In this document: positions 36,741 to 51,700 of the stretch, one piece after another
Layout: the number at the start of each line of letters is the position of its first letter
How positions within the stretch are numbered: position 1 is the stretch's first letter
DNA from: Strigamia acuminata
Lineage: Eukaryota > Arthropoda > Chilopoda > Geophilomorpha > Linotaeniidae
Direction of reading: 5' to 3'
Assembly: GCA_949358305.1 (NCBI GenBank)
Contig: OX442323.1
Location: forward strand, 3,906,001-3,970,000
DNA length: 64,000 nucleotides
Made by a program: the position numbers and the translations under genes
The notes under the pieces: model-generated
What the model was told of the DNA's origin: nothing
The model's input: only the letters and a program-made list of their open reading frames with translations
The model's database searches: none

Positions 36741-39700
36741 CTACAACAAAACCAACACATTAATGACACCATCGAAACACCATTTTCATCGTTTCTCCAT
36801 TGAAGGGACAGTCTGGCTCATTTTAGATAATTACAAATTTTGCGAAGTAATAAAGCAAAACATTAATTGTATGAATAACAAATAAATGATATTATTTATG
36901 GCTTGCCCAATACAAGTATATGTACAGACGTGTTAAAAAAAACTGGACTCTCACTCTATGCTGGCGATTGAAATTGTGAGTAATTTTGTGTTTTGCTACT
37001 AGGTAAAACACCAGACATCAACCGATGATAATACTTGTAAACCTTTTCTGCTATACAAGTAGCATCAAAATAAATTGTTATTATTATTTTAAATAAGTAA
37101 AAAAAAACTTATCGACAAATCTAATTAGGGTTTCTGTTTTCCCGCCTACCAAAATGGCCGGTACTCCTGGGATATCGGTACTCCCGGGACTAAAAAAGGT
37201 CAGGCGAGAGGCGACGAAAAATGGCAATAAATGGCCGTTTTTCGTCAAAATGGCAATTTTTGTTCAAAATGGCCATTTTTCGTCATTTTTCGTCAAGAAT
37301 AGCCATTTCTAGCCATGAAACGTTACAAAATGTAAAGTTTCAATGACGAAAATGACGTTTCAGCAACGAATTTTTGACGGAACCGGTATTTCTCAAATTT
37401 CCCGGTTCCCGGTACCGTGATTTCTCGCCGGGTTTCCCGGTGCCAAAACCCTAACTGTAATCTCTAACAACTAATGTGTATTTTATATCTTAAATATATA
37501 GGAGCCATACTGTCGCTTTAATTTACATACTTTTCGCTTGCAATCCTTGTACAGCTGTGCCGTAGACTATGCTGCCTTCTTCGCTAAAACTTGCTGTTGG
37601 AACCGCATAGCCCTCCAATTCCTTTTTGATGACATTAAGGAGTGGGAATGGTCCACCGCCACACATTCCTCGCGAATCATCCATGTCCATTGCCCAAACC
37701 ATCACTCCGCCATATCCGTTTTTCTTCAGCCATTCCATCTGGAGTTACAGTCGTTTAATAACTCTAAATAAGAATTTCCCAAGGTTCTGTTTTATTGATT
37801 ACCTTGACCTGGACACTTCTCTCGTCGTCAAAACCGACCCACTGGTCGCCTTTGTATGCAAATGGTACTTGCTGTTCACCGTCCCAAACCAAAGTTGCAT
37901 TTTCTCGGAGCATGTCGCATATCTAAAACACAAAGTAAAAACTTCAATTTTAAACTAAATGGAACTGACAATATTTGAGGTATCCGTAGAAAAAATACAG
38001 TATTAAGTGCAAAAGTATAATATTAAGTGTAAAAATAGAGTATTAAATGCAAAAATACACTATTAAGTGCAAAAAATACATAAGAAAGTGCAAAAGTTTG
38101 TTTTTTGAACGCAAAAATGAAATTGACAGTTGTTTGTGGCCATGGAGCAAGCAATATCTGCTTAAAAATATAAATGTGCTGAATCGATCCAATTGGTGGA
38201 TAATTTGGACTAAAATATCAATCCCTTGGACATCAAGTGCTGTGTGGGTAGATTTTATCTATCATAACAGCAATTTCACATTGCTTTCCTGTCCAAAACC
38301 CCAATTTCCAAAAAAAAACCAAAAATTAACAAAACCACCATAACTTTCTTCAACTTCACGAGTACAAACAAATACCAATAGATGGCGCAACAACTCCAAG
38401 TGCACACACATAAACTTGCCGTGAAACCAACAACTCCCATTTACACATCAGCTGCAAATGAAAAGCTGTTGGACGCAACTCCAACTTTGCGCCATAAATC
38501 TCAACAATTCACACCCACTTTACTACTAACCCAATAATTAGCGAATCTTTACCTCGTAGAAGGACAGGAAACCTGCCTCGCCCATATGTTTGCCTGGTAA
38601 ACCACCACCTTTGGCTGGAGCACCGATATCGAATTGGGCGGCGTCAGTGAGCGTAAACGAACGACCGTACATTGGGATACCGACCATTAACTTCTCCTTA
38701 GGAGCGCCTCTTCTGGACCACTCGGCAACGCTAAAATCCTAAGTTGAGAAAACAACATCTATTAAACTAGTGAATGGAGCGGCTAAAGCACGAGCAAAAT
38801 GAAGGACGAAAAAAATAGAACGACAAGAGGTGGGCTTTGTTGGAGTGCCGTGATCGTTTAGTGGTCAATAAAGTGAAAGTTAATTGCAAATGGCGCTCAT
38901 TGTAATAGGAAATGTTTGTGACAATTAGGTTCAGTTGTGTGTACAATTAACATGAATCTATAATTAAGCTACTACTGTTCTGCTCCAATTACCCTCTACA
39001 TTAAACAAATTCAAAGTGTTGTTGAGAAAAGATTGCGTTTAATCGTCACCTTCGAAGCTATTTCGTGGTGCGTATGGGAGAAAAGAGGGCAGGTGCCCCT
39101 CAGGTGCCGGTCTAAGGGGCACCGCAAGAAGCCGATTAAATAGTTTTTTTTTAAAAGCATTTGAAAATTACTGGAAGGAAATGTTTGAATGAAAAAGAAA
39201 AATTTTGCAAATGTCAAATATAATCGGGGATTTGGACTTCGAAAGTATTTAGTTACCGCAAAGTCGGGTGAATGTAGACAATTTTTTTTTTTAGTAAATT
39301 GTTAATAGTGCCTTCAATTTAATAACTACAAAACTGTTAACTATGTGTGATTATGTAGGTCTTAGGTAACGCTACAAAACTCATATCAAACATTTTGATT
39401 TGTTGTCACGCATTTTCTGGTTTTTTAAATAAAACAATTCACCAGCACTGTCTGGAGAAATTGGCCATCTTGTTTATTTAGCTAAAATGACACATTCAGC
39501 TTATTAGAAGATTAATGTGGCCAGAAAAAATGTTTTAAAAAAAATCTAGGTACTGGTAAGTCAAATCCAGTTAGTCGACTGCGCCGTGTGAGGTTATGTT
39601 ACAAGAGGTCTTGCATCGGTAAAGGTTTAAACTTCACTCGATTTAATTCATAGTTACAAAGAAAATCAATTGGACCAAGCTGATTGGTTCGTGGCATTGG

Positions 39701-42700
39701 TTATCGGTACTGACCAATGGCAGATGCGACTGGCATCTTAACACACATTTCTTTCGATAAGAAATAGAGGGCAAACATGTACAGAGGGTGAATACTCAAA
39801 TATGAAAAACTGCAATTTTTAATTTATTTCTTTTAATAAACGTTAGTGAATTGTCTTACCAGGAAAAACGTAGAAAATTTTCCGAATACCGTTACAGAAG
39901 TCAAGATAGATGTAAACCTCATCAAATTTTGCTATATTTGCACACTTTTCACCTGCTAGATGGCGCTCATACAACTTTCAAGCATTCGTTTTTCGGTTTT
40001 GATGAGTAACCCTCCTTGGAAAGCATTTTCACCATAACATCAACTTCTGTACCATGGTGTGGCGCCACATTTGAACTGACAGTTATGCCCATTCTTGTAA
40101 ATCGAGAGTAATCTTCAGATTAAGTGATGTAGCAAACAAAATTTAAATCTGGTGTGCCAATCACTAGCAAGTCCACTTTTAAAGTGTTTCATTTTTGAGT
40201 ATTCACCCTCTTTAGGGATGAGTTGCTCGCATAGGCAAAAGAATAATTAAAGACTAATTGGGGTAGGCACCAACATCCTAGGAACAGGACTGTATCGTTG
40301 ATTGGCAGCGACATATGTCCTCGCTCTGCCACTGAATTCAGAAGAAATTGTTTGTGAAATGTGGTGAACAGAGGCGTTACTGATTAAGATACTGTATCTA
40401 TGGCAACAACATCTGCTACACACATCCAACTGTGTTTTCTGTGGTTTTCCCAGTTCTCGGTGCAAAAGCTAGGTCGGGTCGTCAAGAAAGTCGTCCCACA
40501 CATCGCTGCTTCAACACAATGCCCTACGCAACATTCTACCTGTAGGGTCACGACCAAGCTATGGGCAATAATACAAAATACAACCTGATAGCCAGTGGTC
40601 ATTTTGAACATTTCCAACAGTTCATCGTCTTTCGCAAAATATTGATTATTTAAGATTTATGAAATGACCATTTTTATGCGCTTTAATGGCACTTCCACTT
40701 TTCTTAGATTGAATTTACCCAGTGTCAAAATACTTTTATAGATGTCTGTTATATCATCAATTCTTTTGTGCTGTCTAAGAAAATCTTAAATTGAAAACTT
40801 TTCTAGGATATTAAAAAAAGTGATGTGGGGGCAATATCTGCAATTATTACCATAAAAACATGAACATCAAAGCTATTTGGCATTTGGCTCCCAACCCATT
40901 AAGAAAAAAACCCTTTCAGCATTTTTTTATGAATTTTTCAGTAGAAAAGGAAGCAAACAAGTATATAAAAAAAGGGTCTCATTAATCTTAAAGACACATC
41001 TCTCGATAATGCATTATGGAGCAATCATTTCCTTGTAATGATGTCATTGATGAATTTTATGTTCCATCACCAGAGTCATAAATAATGGTAATATGGAACA
41101 TGTGCCATTCTTTCTTCTTTTCTTAAATTACATACCACATTGAGTTTCTTCTGATCATCAGTTGCACTGTCCAAAGGATATAGTGGACTATTGTGACCAA
41201 TTTCTTTTTCCCATTGCCCGTGAAAGTCATAGGTCATGACGTTGATCAAATCCAAAGCTCTGAAACATGAAACAGATATAAAAAAAATTTTTTTTTTAAA
41301 AAAAAAGAAAAAGTGTTTCAGTAAGCTTCTTTCTGGAATCGATTATTAGCTAAAAGAAAAAAAAGAATAAAAAAAAGAAAAACCACCCATCAGCACTAAT
41401 GGTGCACTCAGACGACACTTTTCTCTCAAGACATGTGCTGTTAATTTGTGGCCAATTGCTGCTTGAAACTTTTTCTTTTCTTTTTGGTATAGAAGCAAAA
41501 AGGTTCTGGGAATTTATCAAGAAAAATTGCTCCACTGATTCGCCCCTAATTCATTTTTATTACTTTACCATCAGGTTAAATGAAGTGTTAGCAGTTTTCT
41601 ATAACTTGCTAAGTTGATAAATTTCAACTTGCATCACAATTAATAATGGAGACAAAAAAAAATGTTTTAAAAAAAGGAAATTTAAAAAAGCACTTGGAAT
41701 TAATGATTCAATTGGAAATGCAACTTGTGTCATTAATCAAGCATAGTTTTGGCTGAAGGCCTGTAGAGCTGGGATTTTAAATTGCTTACTTTGAAATTTC
41801 TGGAACACTGTATCCTTTATCAAGTAAGGCATTATTAGCAGACACTCCAGCTGCAAGTAAAAGTCGTGGTAATTTATTTGTTTTTGCTTCGCCTTCAAAA
41901 GATTCTCTTAAATCCTGAAAAAAATAAATAAAAACCAAAGGATTAGGCTTCTCTTGGGTTAAAAGAGTGAAAGAATGTGCAAATACTGCACTTAATAAAT
42001 TAACAGCTATTTTGGGATTTTGCTGTCACTATGCATGTTTATGCCAAAATGCTACAAAGTGTGTATGATTTGTATTCAAATAATAGATTCTTTTCGGAAC
42101 TGCGAGAATATGTGTTATCCATATCTATTCGTAGGTTGCAGGTCTTTTAACTTGTTGAAAATTTGCTTCAGACTTGTAGAGGATGTTTTAAGATAGCCTT
42201 AAGATAGCCCATATCCTAGTTCAACATAGTTATACCATAATCCAACATGCCCAAAATCCTAATTCGATATCGTTATATCCTAGTCCAATATCCCAACCTG
42301 ATGCAATATCCTAGTCCGATAGCCCAATATTCTAGTCTGATAGCCCAATATCATAGTCCGATAGCCCAATATCCTAGTCCGACAGCCCAATATCCTAGTC
42401 CGACAGCCCAATATCCTAGTCCGATAGCCCAATATCCTAGTCCGATAGCCCAATATCCTAGTCCAATAGCCCAATATCCTAGTCCGAAAGCCCAATATCC
42501 TAGTCCGATAGCCCAATATCCTAATCCAATAGCCCAATATCCTATTCCAATAGCCCAATATCCTAGTCCGAAAGCCCAATATTGTAGTCCGATAGCCCAA
42601 TATCCTATTCCAATAGCCCAATATCCTAGTCCGATAACCCCATATCCTAGTCCGATAGCCCAATATCCTAGTCCGATAGCCCATTATCCTAATTAGACAT

Positions 42701-45700
42701 TCGAATATCCTAGTTGGACATCCCAATATCCTAGTCCTCTGGTTCTTAACCTTTGTAGCAGTCTACACCCCTTTGACTTTCAAAATCTGTGCTCACACCC
42801 CCAGTTAATAAGCGCTGTCCTAGTCAGATCTGCCAAGACCGTGTGAGTGACAGTTGGACGCCTCATAGCCAGGAGAGGACGATGAGGCATTTGGACACCA
42901 TTCACGATTAAGTACAAACACAGAGAACACACAGTTTGGGATTATATTGTCTTTGTTGCCTTGGTTGTCTAGGGGTTGTGCGTTCAGCGTGTGTCGCCTT
43001 TTTATTAGCAGAAAAGACCCATTATAGTTTTCGTGCATTCAAAGCTGGGCGCACAAAAAAATAAACCGAGAGCCGACCCTGATTCTAAGATCACTACAAT
43101 GAGCTCAGAAGACCCTGAGAGTTGCCACTTTATTTTGTTAATTTCTCGACGCTTAATTTCATAAAACAAAATTTGTTTTAATTTTTTTTACCTGTAATAA
43201 TAGAGCGTAGTTTTCCTTGTCAGTGTCGCTGTTCGGGTATTCCCAGTCGATTTCTAATCCATCAAAGTTGTGTTTACGCAGGAACTCTGCTGCTTCATAT
43301 ACAAACAGATTCTTCTTGTAATTGGATTCAGTCAGTTGCCTGTAACCAGATAATTACTAGTCATACCTTTGGGATAAAGCACACGAGAAAATGCCATTTA
43401 GCGGTAATACTTTTTCACTCACACATGGATCTGGTCATAAATCATCCAGGATCAAGTCTGATCTCAAAGATTTAATTTCTCCATTACTTTTAAGGCCAAG
43501 GAATTAGTTTTTCCTTCACCCATAAACTTGTGTCCAGATCATTTCCTCTAACCATGAATTTTATGACAACTTATTTACAACCTCTTTTAATGCAAATTCT
43601 TATTTTATTACTTCACACCTTTTATCCAATAATCAAAATAAATGTAGGACAAATAAATTGTGATTCAAATAGAAAATTCCCATAGAAATGATTTGGTTTT
43701 CATGCTAAATGTGTTTTATTCAAATTTATCTTGATTTCTCAAGCAGAACATGACAAGAATTCCAAATTCTGCACTTTTTCCTTGTCAACATATAAAAAAA
43801 AATACTTTCAGAATTTACAAATAAATTTCACATTTTACCATTAAAACTACCCCCACTATCATCTTGTAACATTCCCAAGATTTAATCAATGAACAACAAA
43901 AACATGAAAACATGTCTATAATTCAACACAAGCATTGTTTTCCCCATTTCACTCCATAATTAAAATTTTCTCCAAAGATTTATCTTTTAAACTTTAAAAA
44001 ACTCACTAAACATTATCTCCACTCTTGGGATGTTCAAAAAGCATCCTCGCATAAATTTTCCTTTCTCTTTTAACATCCCCTTGAGGAGGCATTTTAACAC
44101 TTTGCACTTTCATCCATCACATCTACAAGCCATTTTCTCTGACCCTAGTTCTAGATTCACAAATGTATTTCAGTGAATAGAACCTAGACCTACTTAAAAC
44201 CTGACCCAAACCCATTAAATACCTTAAAAGGAATTAAAGAGATGGATTTATGCTCTACAGGGCCCTTATGTCATACCTTCTTGGGGCCCTCTTCATCCCT
44301 TTTTTTGATCCATTCTTACATCCCTTTTGACGTAGAACAACGTACAAAAGGACAATCTTTTGGTGAAAATGGAAACCAGAGCCAGCAACGGAAATAGCGA
44401 CTAGCACCAACTCCAATGCGACCAATGATAATAATAATAATATTGTTTATTACTGCCGCATGGGTTCTGTCAACCCCAACAGCCGAAGCCTACAAGGAGG
44501 TTGACAAGACTAAAGGTGAAAACACAAGGGAGCAGGTAAAATTTAAAAGCTTGATTTTACTTGAAAAAGCGGCTAAAAGTTGGTGACGACATACGCTATC
44601 TCGTCTGTCATTGGTCAACGCGTGCAAACTTTCCAAGCGAAGCAAAAAAGTAAACTTCAAGTATACTCTGAAATTTCGCGTGCGAAGGGTTGCCACACGA
44701 ACTTTCACGTGCGAAATTGTCGCGTTCGCATCAATTCGAACGCAATTTTGCCACAATGTAAACGATCCTTAAGACACACTGTTCAGTGTGTTTTGCCACC
44801 GATGGCGCCACATAATATATAGCCGCACTGTATTCTGGGATGGCAACAGTTAACAAACATGCTCAGTTGGCAAGCAATGCATCACACGTGATTGCTGTCA
44901 TCCAATCAGTGCACAGAACAACGAATCAATAGGAAATAACACACGAATACGTGTCCATGTTATCCTTGGTTTATGATTTTACATTCTTCGATTGTAAGAC
45001 ACACCCCGTTTTCATAAATATTTATTTTGGGAAAAAAGTATTCGACTGTTACCAATCATCTCCAGTAGTTTCTATTAGAAACCAAAAAGGTGATGCACAT
45101 TATTGCATTATAGTATTATTGACACCAAGCACGGTCAAGACCCCACAGGGGAGTGCCCGTGTATTAGAAATGGAAATATTTACGTATCAATCCACAAGTG
45201 GTCTAGTTAATGAGATTAAACGCAATAAGAGTGTTTCCACAGAACGATCAAATGATTGCACAAAACCTAATCAATTTGTCAGTTATGTTGGTGGACAGCT
45301 CACGTCAAGCCAGCCGAAAGGCAATTCGACTTGAAAAAGCTCCATCTTGCAGAAGTGTGTCGTTTCGATGTAAGCTACGAGGTTGACGGCTGATGAAGAA
45401 TTCAAGACATGTTTCGCAGGCCATCGTTGGTCCTGTTTTTTATGAGCGGAGCGAGAGATAGAAAGAAAGGAAAAGAAAAAGTAGTCTCAACTTGGAAGAC
45501 GGTTTCTATAGATCGATAAACTTGTTGCGAATACAGCCAAACCTAATTAGCACTTGCAAACAAAAAATATTTCCTCAATTCAATTAAAAAACTTGTGAAA
45601 TGTTGGTGGAAACAACAACAGTTGTGCACTAACTTGCTCACGCTCTCATGCGCATTCGGGGTATATTCAGAATCTGATTAGCATTCTAATTTAAGCTTTT

Positions 45701-48700
45701 CCTCGTTATTAAATTTAGGTAAACAATTTCGACCATTCGCTGCTTAGTCATGTGCTGCAAAATCTCAACACTCACATGTATTTATTGCTAAAAATTTACA
45801 ATTTGAGCTTTTCAGATATATGTTTTACAATACACTGTCTATTGTTTTTCGCTTAATGCATTCCGGAATGTATAGCATTTAACGGAATTAAGTGTAAGGT
45901 ACAATGCTTTTCGTAATACGAAGTACATTTTACGAAATGTATTATTATTTGTAAACCAGTCCTGGAATGGATACAAATTTAGTACCGGGAAATCTGGATG
46001 GGCGGGTCATAGGCCACCGGGATAGACCACTGGGCCACAGGCTACCGGGAATTTCCCGGTAGCCCGCTTGGCCAGTCCAGCACTGTTGTAAACCAATAGC
46101 ACTTGTATGTATTTATTTGTAACGGCGACCCATCTATGGACAAAGGGCTGCCAAACCAATAGCACTGTGAGAACAGGAAAGAACGGCTGGATAAAGTACA
46201 AGTGCAAAGTACAAGAATTCAGTAACTGGCGACAGGAGGCTCCTCAGCCAGGAGTGACTAATGCTGTTTCTTGGTTTTTCGCGTGTTCTTGGGTTTTTTT
46301 CTTAGCAAGGGGGAACCACATGGGTTCCCACATAATTGAAAGCGCCCCTAAGGCCCCAAAGACCCCAAAATTTCTTTCAATGAAAATCAGTCATCATCAT
46401 TTATCGACGTCAGTAAAATGTGATTTTTTTAACAGTGGAGGTGGGAAGGAGGTCTCGCGGGTCCCGCATCTCACAATTGCCTAGGGTCTTGCAGATGCTA
46501 AAACCGCCACTGCCTGCAGTACAGTTGGTTGCAAGTGTGTCCACAAGGAGGCTTAATGAACCAGTGAGACAATTAATGACATCAGCATTTGCCAGTTTAT
46601 TTTTTAATACTGTAGCCATTGCAAGACTGTGGTCATAGTTTATAAAGTGATTCAATGACATTAATGGCGCACTTACAAACAATTAACTATACTCAAAACC
46701 AATACAACGTTGGCCTATTTCCAACCGTACCACTGGTGTAATGGCACAAAAAATTAGCCCAAAACACCAGAATTGTAATCGAACTCCAGACATTGTGATC
46801 GATTACCAACACTTGTTTCATCGTCCTTCGAACATCTAACTTTCGTTCTTGATTAATGAAACCATTCTTGGCAAATGCTTTTGCAGTAGTTCATCTTGCT
46901 TCAGCTGGATTCCTTTAGCAGACGGTTTAATTTGACCTGAAAGGCGACTATTAATTTCTATCTGCAGTGGCCTATTTTGAGTGGACCGCAAACATGCCAT
47001 AGAACTTAATTGATTTAATATTACGTACAAGTTAATTTAAATTCTTAAATATTCCTATTTGGACTTCACATTGCACTTAACCTATGAAACCTGAGTTAAC
47101 ACACTCTTATTCCTCGGAGAAATAAACACACGTGGTGGACCTTCGGATTCTGGGCCAATTAAAAGTAGCACTTTCCTTGCAAAAGTCTGTCGAGCTTTAA
47201 CAACATCTCACATTAAGTTTCACATACATTTGACATAAAACACATTAGGGGGCAATTCAATTGATTATAATTCTCATTTGGCTTTTCTATTTTCTAGCGC
47301 ATAAATTGTCCAGAAAATCACTAAAGAACTTAAGCTTCTAGATTTAATAGCTTGAGCACACTCTAGGGAAGACTGTGCACATTATCACCTGTGGTTAATC
47401 AAAAATGGGATTCCAATGGACGCCATTTTACTACTGTTTTGATTTACAACACCATCTAATAATACATAGGCAAAATCCAGCAATAGAATAATGTTGATAG
47501 CTTTTAAAGCTAAGTTTCATATTATTTCCAATATGTGAAATACCTTTGAAACTTGCTATATCTTAAAAAAAATCTTAATGACACCATCACTAAATCTTGA
47601 AAGAAGCTGATAGATGCAAAGGGGCTTTTATGTAGAAGGCTAAAAATAGAAAAAATCATTAAAGTCTAGAGGTGCAAGAAAATAAGAAATTGCACACAGA
47701 AAATGCCACCAAAATATGAGTCAGTCAAGTATTAATCAATCAACTCTTACAGACATGGAACATTTTTTTTGCTACACAGAACTTGGCTTCTGGCATATTT
47801 CCTCAATTGAATTTTCAAATTGTATTGAATTTCAATACCTATTTTGGTAAAGGGAGCTCTGGCCTGTAGTTGATCATCCTGTTACAAAAATTTGTTTCCC
47901 CCACTTGTCGAGCCTTTAACGCTTGAAATTATATCAAGCGTGAAAGTAAAAAAGTTAACTGAAAGAATAGATGAAGCTAAAACCCGGTTCACACCTGACT
48001 GCAAGGTCAAGTCATGCAAGCTGGAATGAACACAATGTAATTAAGATGTGCTCACATCTAAGTGCAACACTAAGTAGTTAACTATTAATCTGAAATAAGA
48101 AGATAAATCTTAGATGAGAGGTTCTAAACGCTTTATGTCGTCTTGGATGAGTAATAACCAATCGTTTGCAATAGCAAAGAGTTGTTTATTTATTTAAGAC
48201 CACAGTCCGAGGCCATTGGCCCGATGGACTACCAATGGTATATCATTAATTTTGTATAAAATTCAAATAAGACGATTACACATTGCTTAAAATTTCATAT
48301 TAACTTTACCGGAAAGTCAAGTAAAAATGATGTAAAGACTATATTTACTGTTTACGCACAGTAAATTTATATTTTTTTCCCTTCAAAATTCCAATCTTGT
48401 GTTAACAAATCTAATCAAAATATCAAAGGAAAAAAACAAAACAAAACAACAAACAAGAGCCAAGAATTCACCAACAAGATACGACAAAAAAATCAATCCA
48501 ATAAAATTATAACACACCAGCCACTAGCCCAAAGACTGAGTGGCTAAAGGAACTCGCTGCACTATATAGTCCTTTAAGTCGTTTTAAATTATCTTTACAG
48601 TTACAATCGAGCCTCGTTATAACGAATCGCAAGGGGCCCTGAAAAATCGGTTCTTTATATCAAAATTTTTTTTAACATGGTGTTCTATGGCCAACCAACC

Positions 48701-51700
48701 AACCAAGCCTTTTTTAAGTATTCGTTATAACAAAAAATTCGTTATATCACAGTTCGTTATAACAAGGTTCAACTGTCCGTTTGGCTCTACCTGCTATAGT
48801 TTTTGAGATATGGATGCGGACGGACGGACGGACGGACGGACAGAGCCGTTTCATTAGACTTTCTAGACATCAGGTTTAGAAGTCTAAAAGATAGACCGGG
48901 CGAATAATGATAGATAAACTTAAAACAGCTAAACTGAAAGAAAGTTTTTTTTTGTCCACGACTGTACTTTCCTACCGTTGCTGTGTGTGAACCTTGCAAC
49001 CCCCTCTCTTGACTACGCCGCTGCAACCCTCAGTCAAGCAGTTTAAAAATGTTGTTTAGTCTAAATGAATTTTCAAATGCACCCATTGTGAGTGAACCCG
49101 GCATTGCCATACCTTACTTTCGAGCGTGAACTAGGCTTTAAGATGTTTCACAACCAATTGACACGCACAAGCGATACTTTAAGTTTCTCCTATTCACAGT
49201 TAGATTGGAGAAGGCATTGAGCTCTTGTGGCTGAGGTAGAATCAATGTTTTAGCCATTCACCCCGTTGGCTACAGGAGGAGAATCAAGTTTGGTGGAAAC
49301 ATCTCGATGACTGCATTCACCATAACCACACATTTGCATTCCTATACGTTTGCCCACATTTAAGATACAGTGAAACCTGTACACTGCCACGACCACCAAT
49401 GGTGCCAAAATAAAGTGGTCTTTCAGGCAGGTGGTCGGCCAATACAGGTTCACTGTATTTGCACGACAAGGTGCTGAATTTGCCGTAAGCTTTTCAAAGT
49501 TTCATGCATGCAACATAATGCAATTCACTTCACTTCAAAGCAATTCTTCTTCTAGAAAACTTCTTCTTTGTGTTTGGCAAATTCTTTTTATCTTTGCAAT
49601 ACTTAAAAAAGAAAAATAGTCTCCCTGAACTATTAGGGAGGCTTAAAGCCCCTCTTTGGTGTCTTTTCTTTCCTCCTTCTTTGCAACCTTCTTGTCATTA
49701 GCGCGACTGTGTCAACAGCATGACTTCTACTTTTATTGACAATAAGCTTATATAGACTTTACTTTTGCTAAGCAGGGCCATTAATTTACAGCACATCACA
49801 CTTTTTGTTAAGCTCTGATCAGTGATGGGGACAGTAATTGTTGGTTGATACAAGGGATATACAGTACAACTCCTTGCCTAAAAAATGGCATATCCCTATT
49901 TTTGAAACTTTTAATATTTGAAATTTCTCAGAAACTATTTCTCACAAGTAAAAATGGTTTTAGGAGGATTTAAAGGATTGTTAGAACTATCATTTCGTTA
50001 AAAGTTTTTTGGAAAAAAATGAATAGTTATAGAGAAATAAATTAAAAACTCCAAAAAGTGACAATTTACAATATTTCTCATAACTTGTAAACAGAATGAG
50101 ATAAAATTAAAAACTGAACAGATTTGAAACCGTCTATATCCCAGGAAACTTTTCTAAATTGGATGTATGGGTCTCCAAAGCCCTCAAAAAAAGGCGTAAT
50201 GGAGCTGTGTAAACGGGTAGACAACCACTATTTTTCAAAAAATCGTGGTGAGCACAACTGTTGACGAATCAAGTCATAACCATAACATGTTATAGTACGA
50301 CACAATAATGCTTCAATGCTAAAGTTTCGTTTCGATTCGTCAACAGTTGTGCTTGCCACGATTTTTTGAAAAATGAAAAATGATAAATTATTTGTCAATT
50401 AAATCAAAATTTGATCCTGCCTAATTAGATTAGGAGCAAATAAATCCTGTTACAGAGAAAATCCATTCATGTGTATGGATATAGCACCTAATCTTTTGGT
50501 GACCCACATTTACCAGAGATATATGAGCTTGCAAATTGACTGAGTAAACATCAAGTTAATTCTAATTTGATTAGACTTTATTTGATCCTCTTCCACTAAA
50601 ACCAAATTACACTCCGGACCTTGGTTTGAATTTGAACCATCTTTTATTTAAGCCAAACAGAAAGATCCACAACTTTTGATTCTGCATGTACTTTCCCTTT
50701 AAAAAAAAATGTTGAGGTCTTGAGGTTTAGACAGAATCATCAAATCCCACATACAAATGAACACCAGCCATTCATCCCTGTCCCAGTAATTGGCCTTTAC
50801 AACATCTTAAACCCCTTTTCTCAATCAAATAAAGAGAGATTTAGGATTGTTCTACTGCAATTCACACTGATAAGTGGGTAACACATTACAGAGAAAAGTC
50901 ACTTGTGATTGCTTCCAGCAGGAGCTTTGCAAGACAAATGCCAACCAATCTGGAGACTGGCAACTTGTCCAATTTCAGTAATTAATGGACTGTAAAATTC
51001 CCTTCTTCTAAAGACAAGCCAACTTCATTCTACCCTACTTCCTATACATTGAGCCATAAAACAGAAATGGCCCTTTTACCCTCCAAACTTCACCTACCTA
51101 CCTCTCTTACAACTTTCAGAGTCACCATTCTTATCATCCATCTTGTCTACATTATTTATTTGTTTATCTTGAACAAAAAATAACAAATTTCCCCTTTCGC
51201 AGCGTAAAAAGAAGGAAAAACAATTGAAAAATATTGCCCACATTTATATACCATAACCAAATTTGCAAATCTCCCCTGAATACTCTGAATTTATTGCCCT
51301 CCCAGCCCCCCCACCAACACATTTAAAACAGTTCCTGCCTTCCTTCCTCAGAGAAAAGGTGAAAAGATAAGATCCAATCTTGAAGGGAAAGAAGGCATAT
51401 TTCATTCGTGGCTCATTTCACAACAACACAATGCTAAGACTGATAATAAATTGTCGATTCCCACTGATAGAAAAATTCCACTCCCTTAAATCGCCGTCAA
51501 AGATAATTGAAACTTGGCCCTCTTGAAATATTTTAAATGAAATTTCTCTTACTTGAATGGCTTCGTTCCAAACTCCCATCCACCGAGAGCTAAAAGGACT
51601 TTGAGTGAGGGGTTCTTCTTTTTCAAGTCGAGAACCCGGTCGTATAACCCTTTCTTATTGTCTGAGCCTTCGTCATCCGGATGTGCAGCTGCCAATTTGC

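Larger units (their letters stand above)
43340..51552 (-). other. Large chitinase intron (8.2 kb)
   Basis: Separates the VLLALGGW exon from the [11 protein letters not shown] exon. It contains the dispersed repeat at 44831-44972, a family-F fragment near 46720, pogo-type elements at 48602 and 49376, an ACGG run near 48818-48841 and the hairpin at 50230-50374. A 127-codon frame at 44951-45334 overlaps the dispersed repeat and has no gene-like features. Confidence 0.6.

Noticed and set aside
42247-42726. 150-codon repeat proteins on both strands
   Set aside because: A 21-bp array inside a chitinase intron; open on both strands because the unit lacks stops.
44951-45334. 127-codon frame
   Set aside because: Starts inside a dispersed repeat, has no domain, no splice continuity and lies in a chitinase intron.
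46720-46810. Family-F relative
   Set aside because: Only a partial match to the copies at 51930 and 61930 with no ends; mentioned there rather than called separately.
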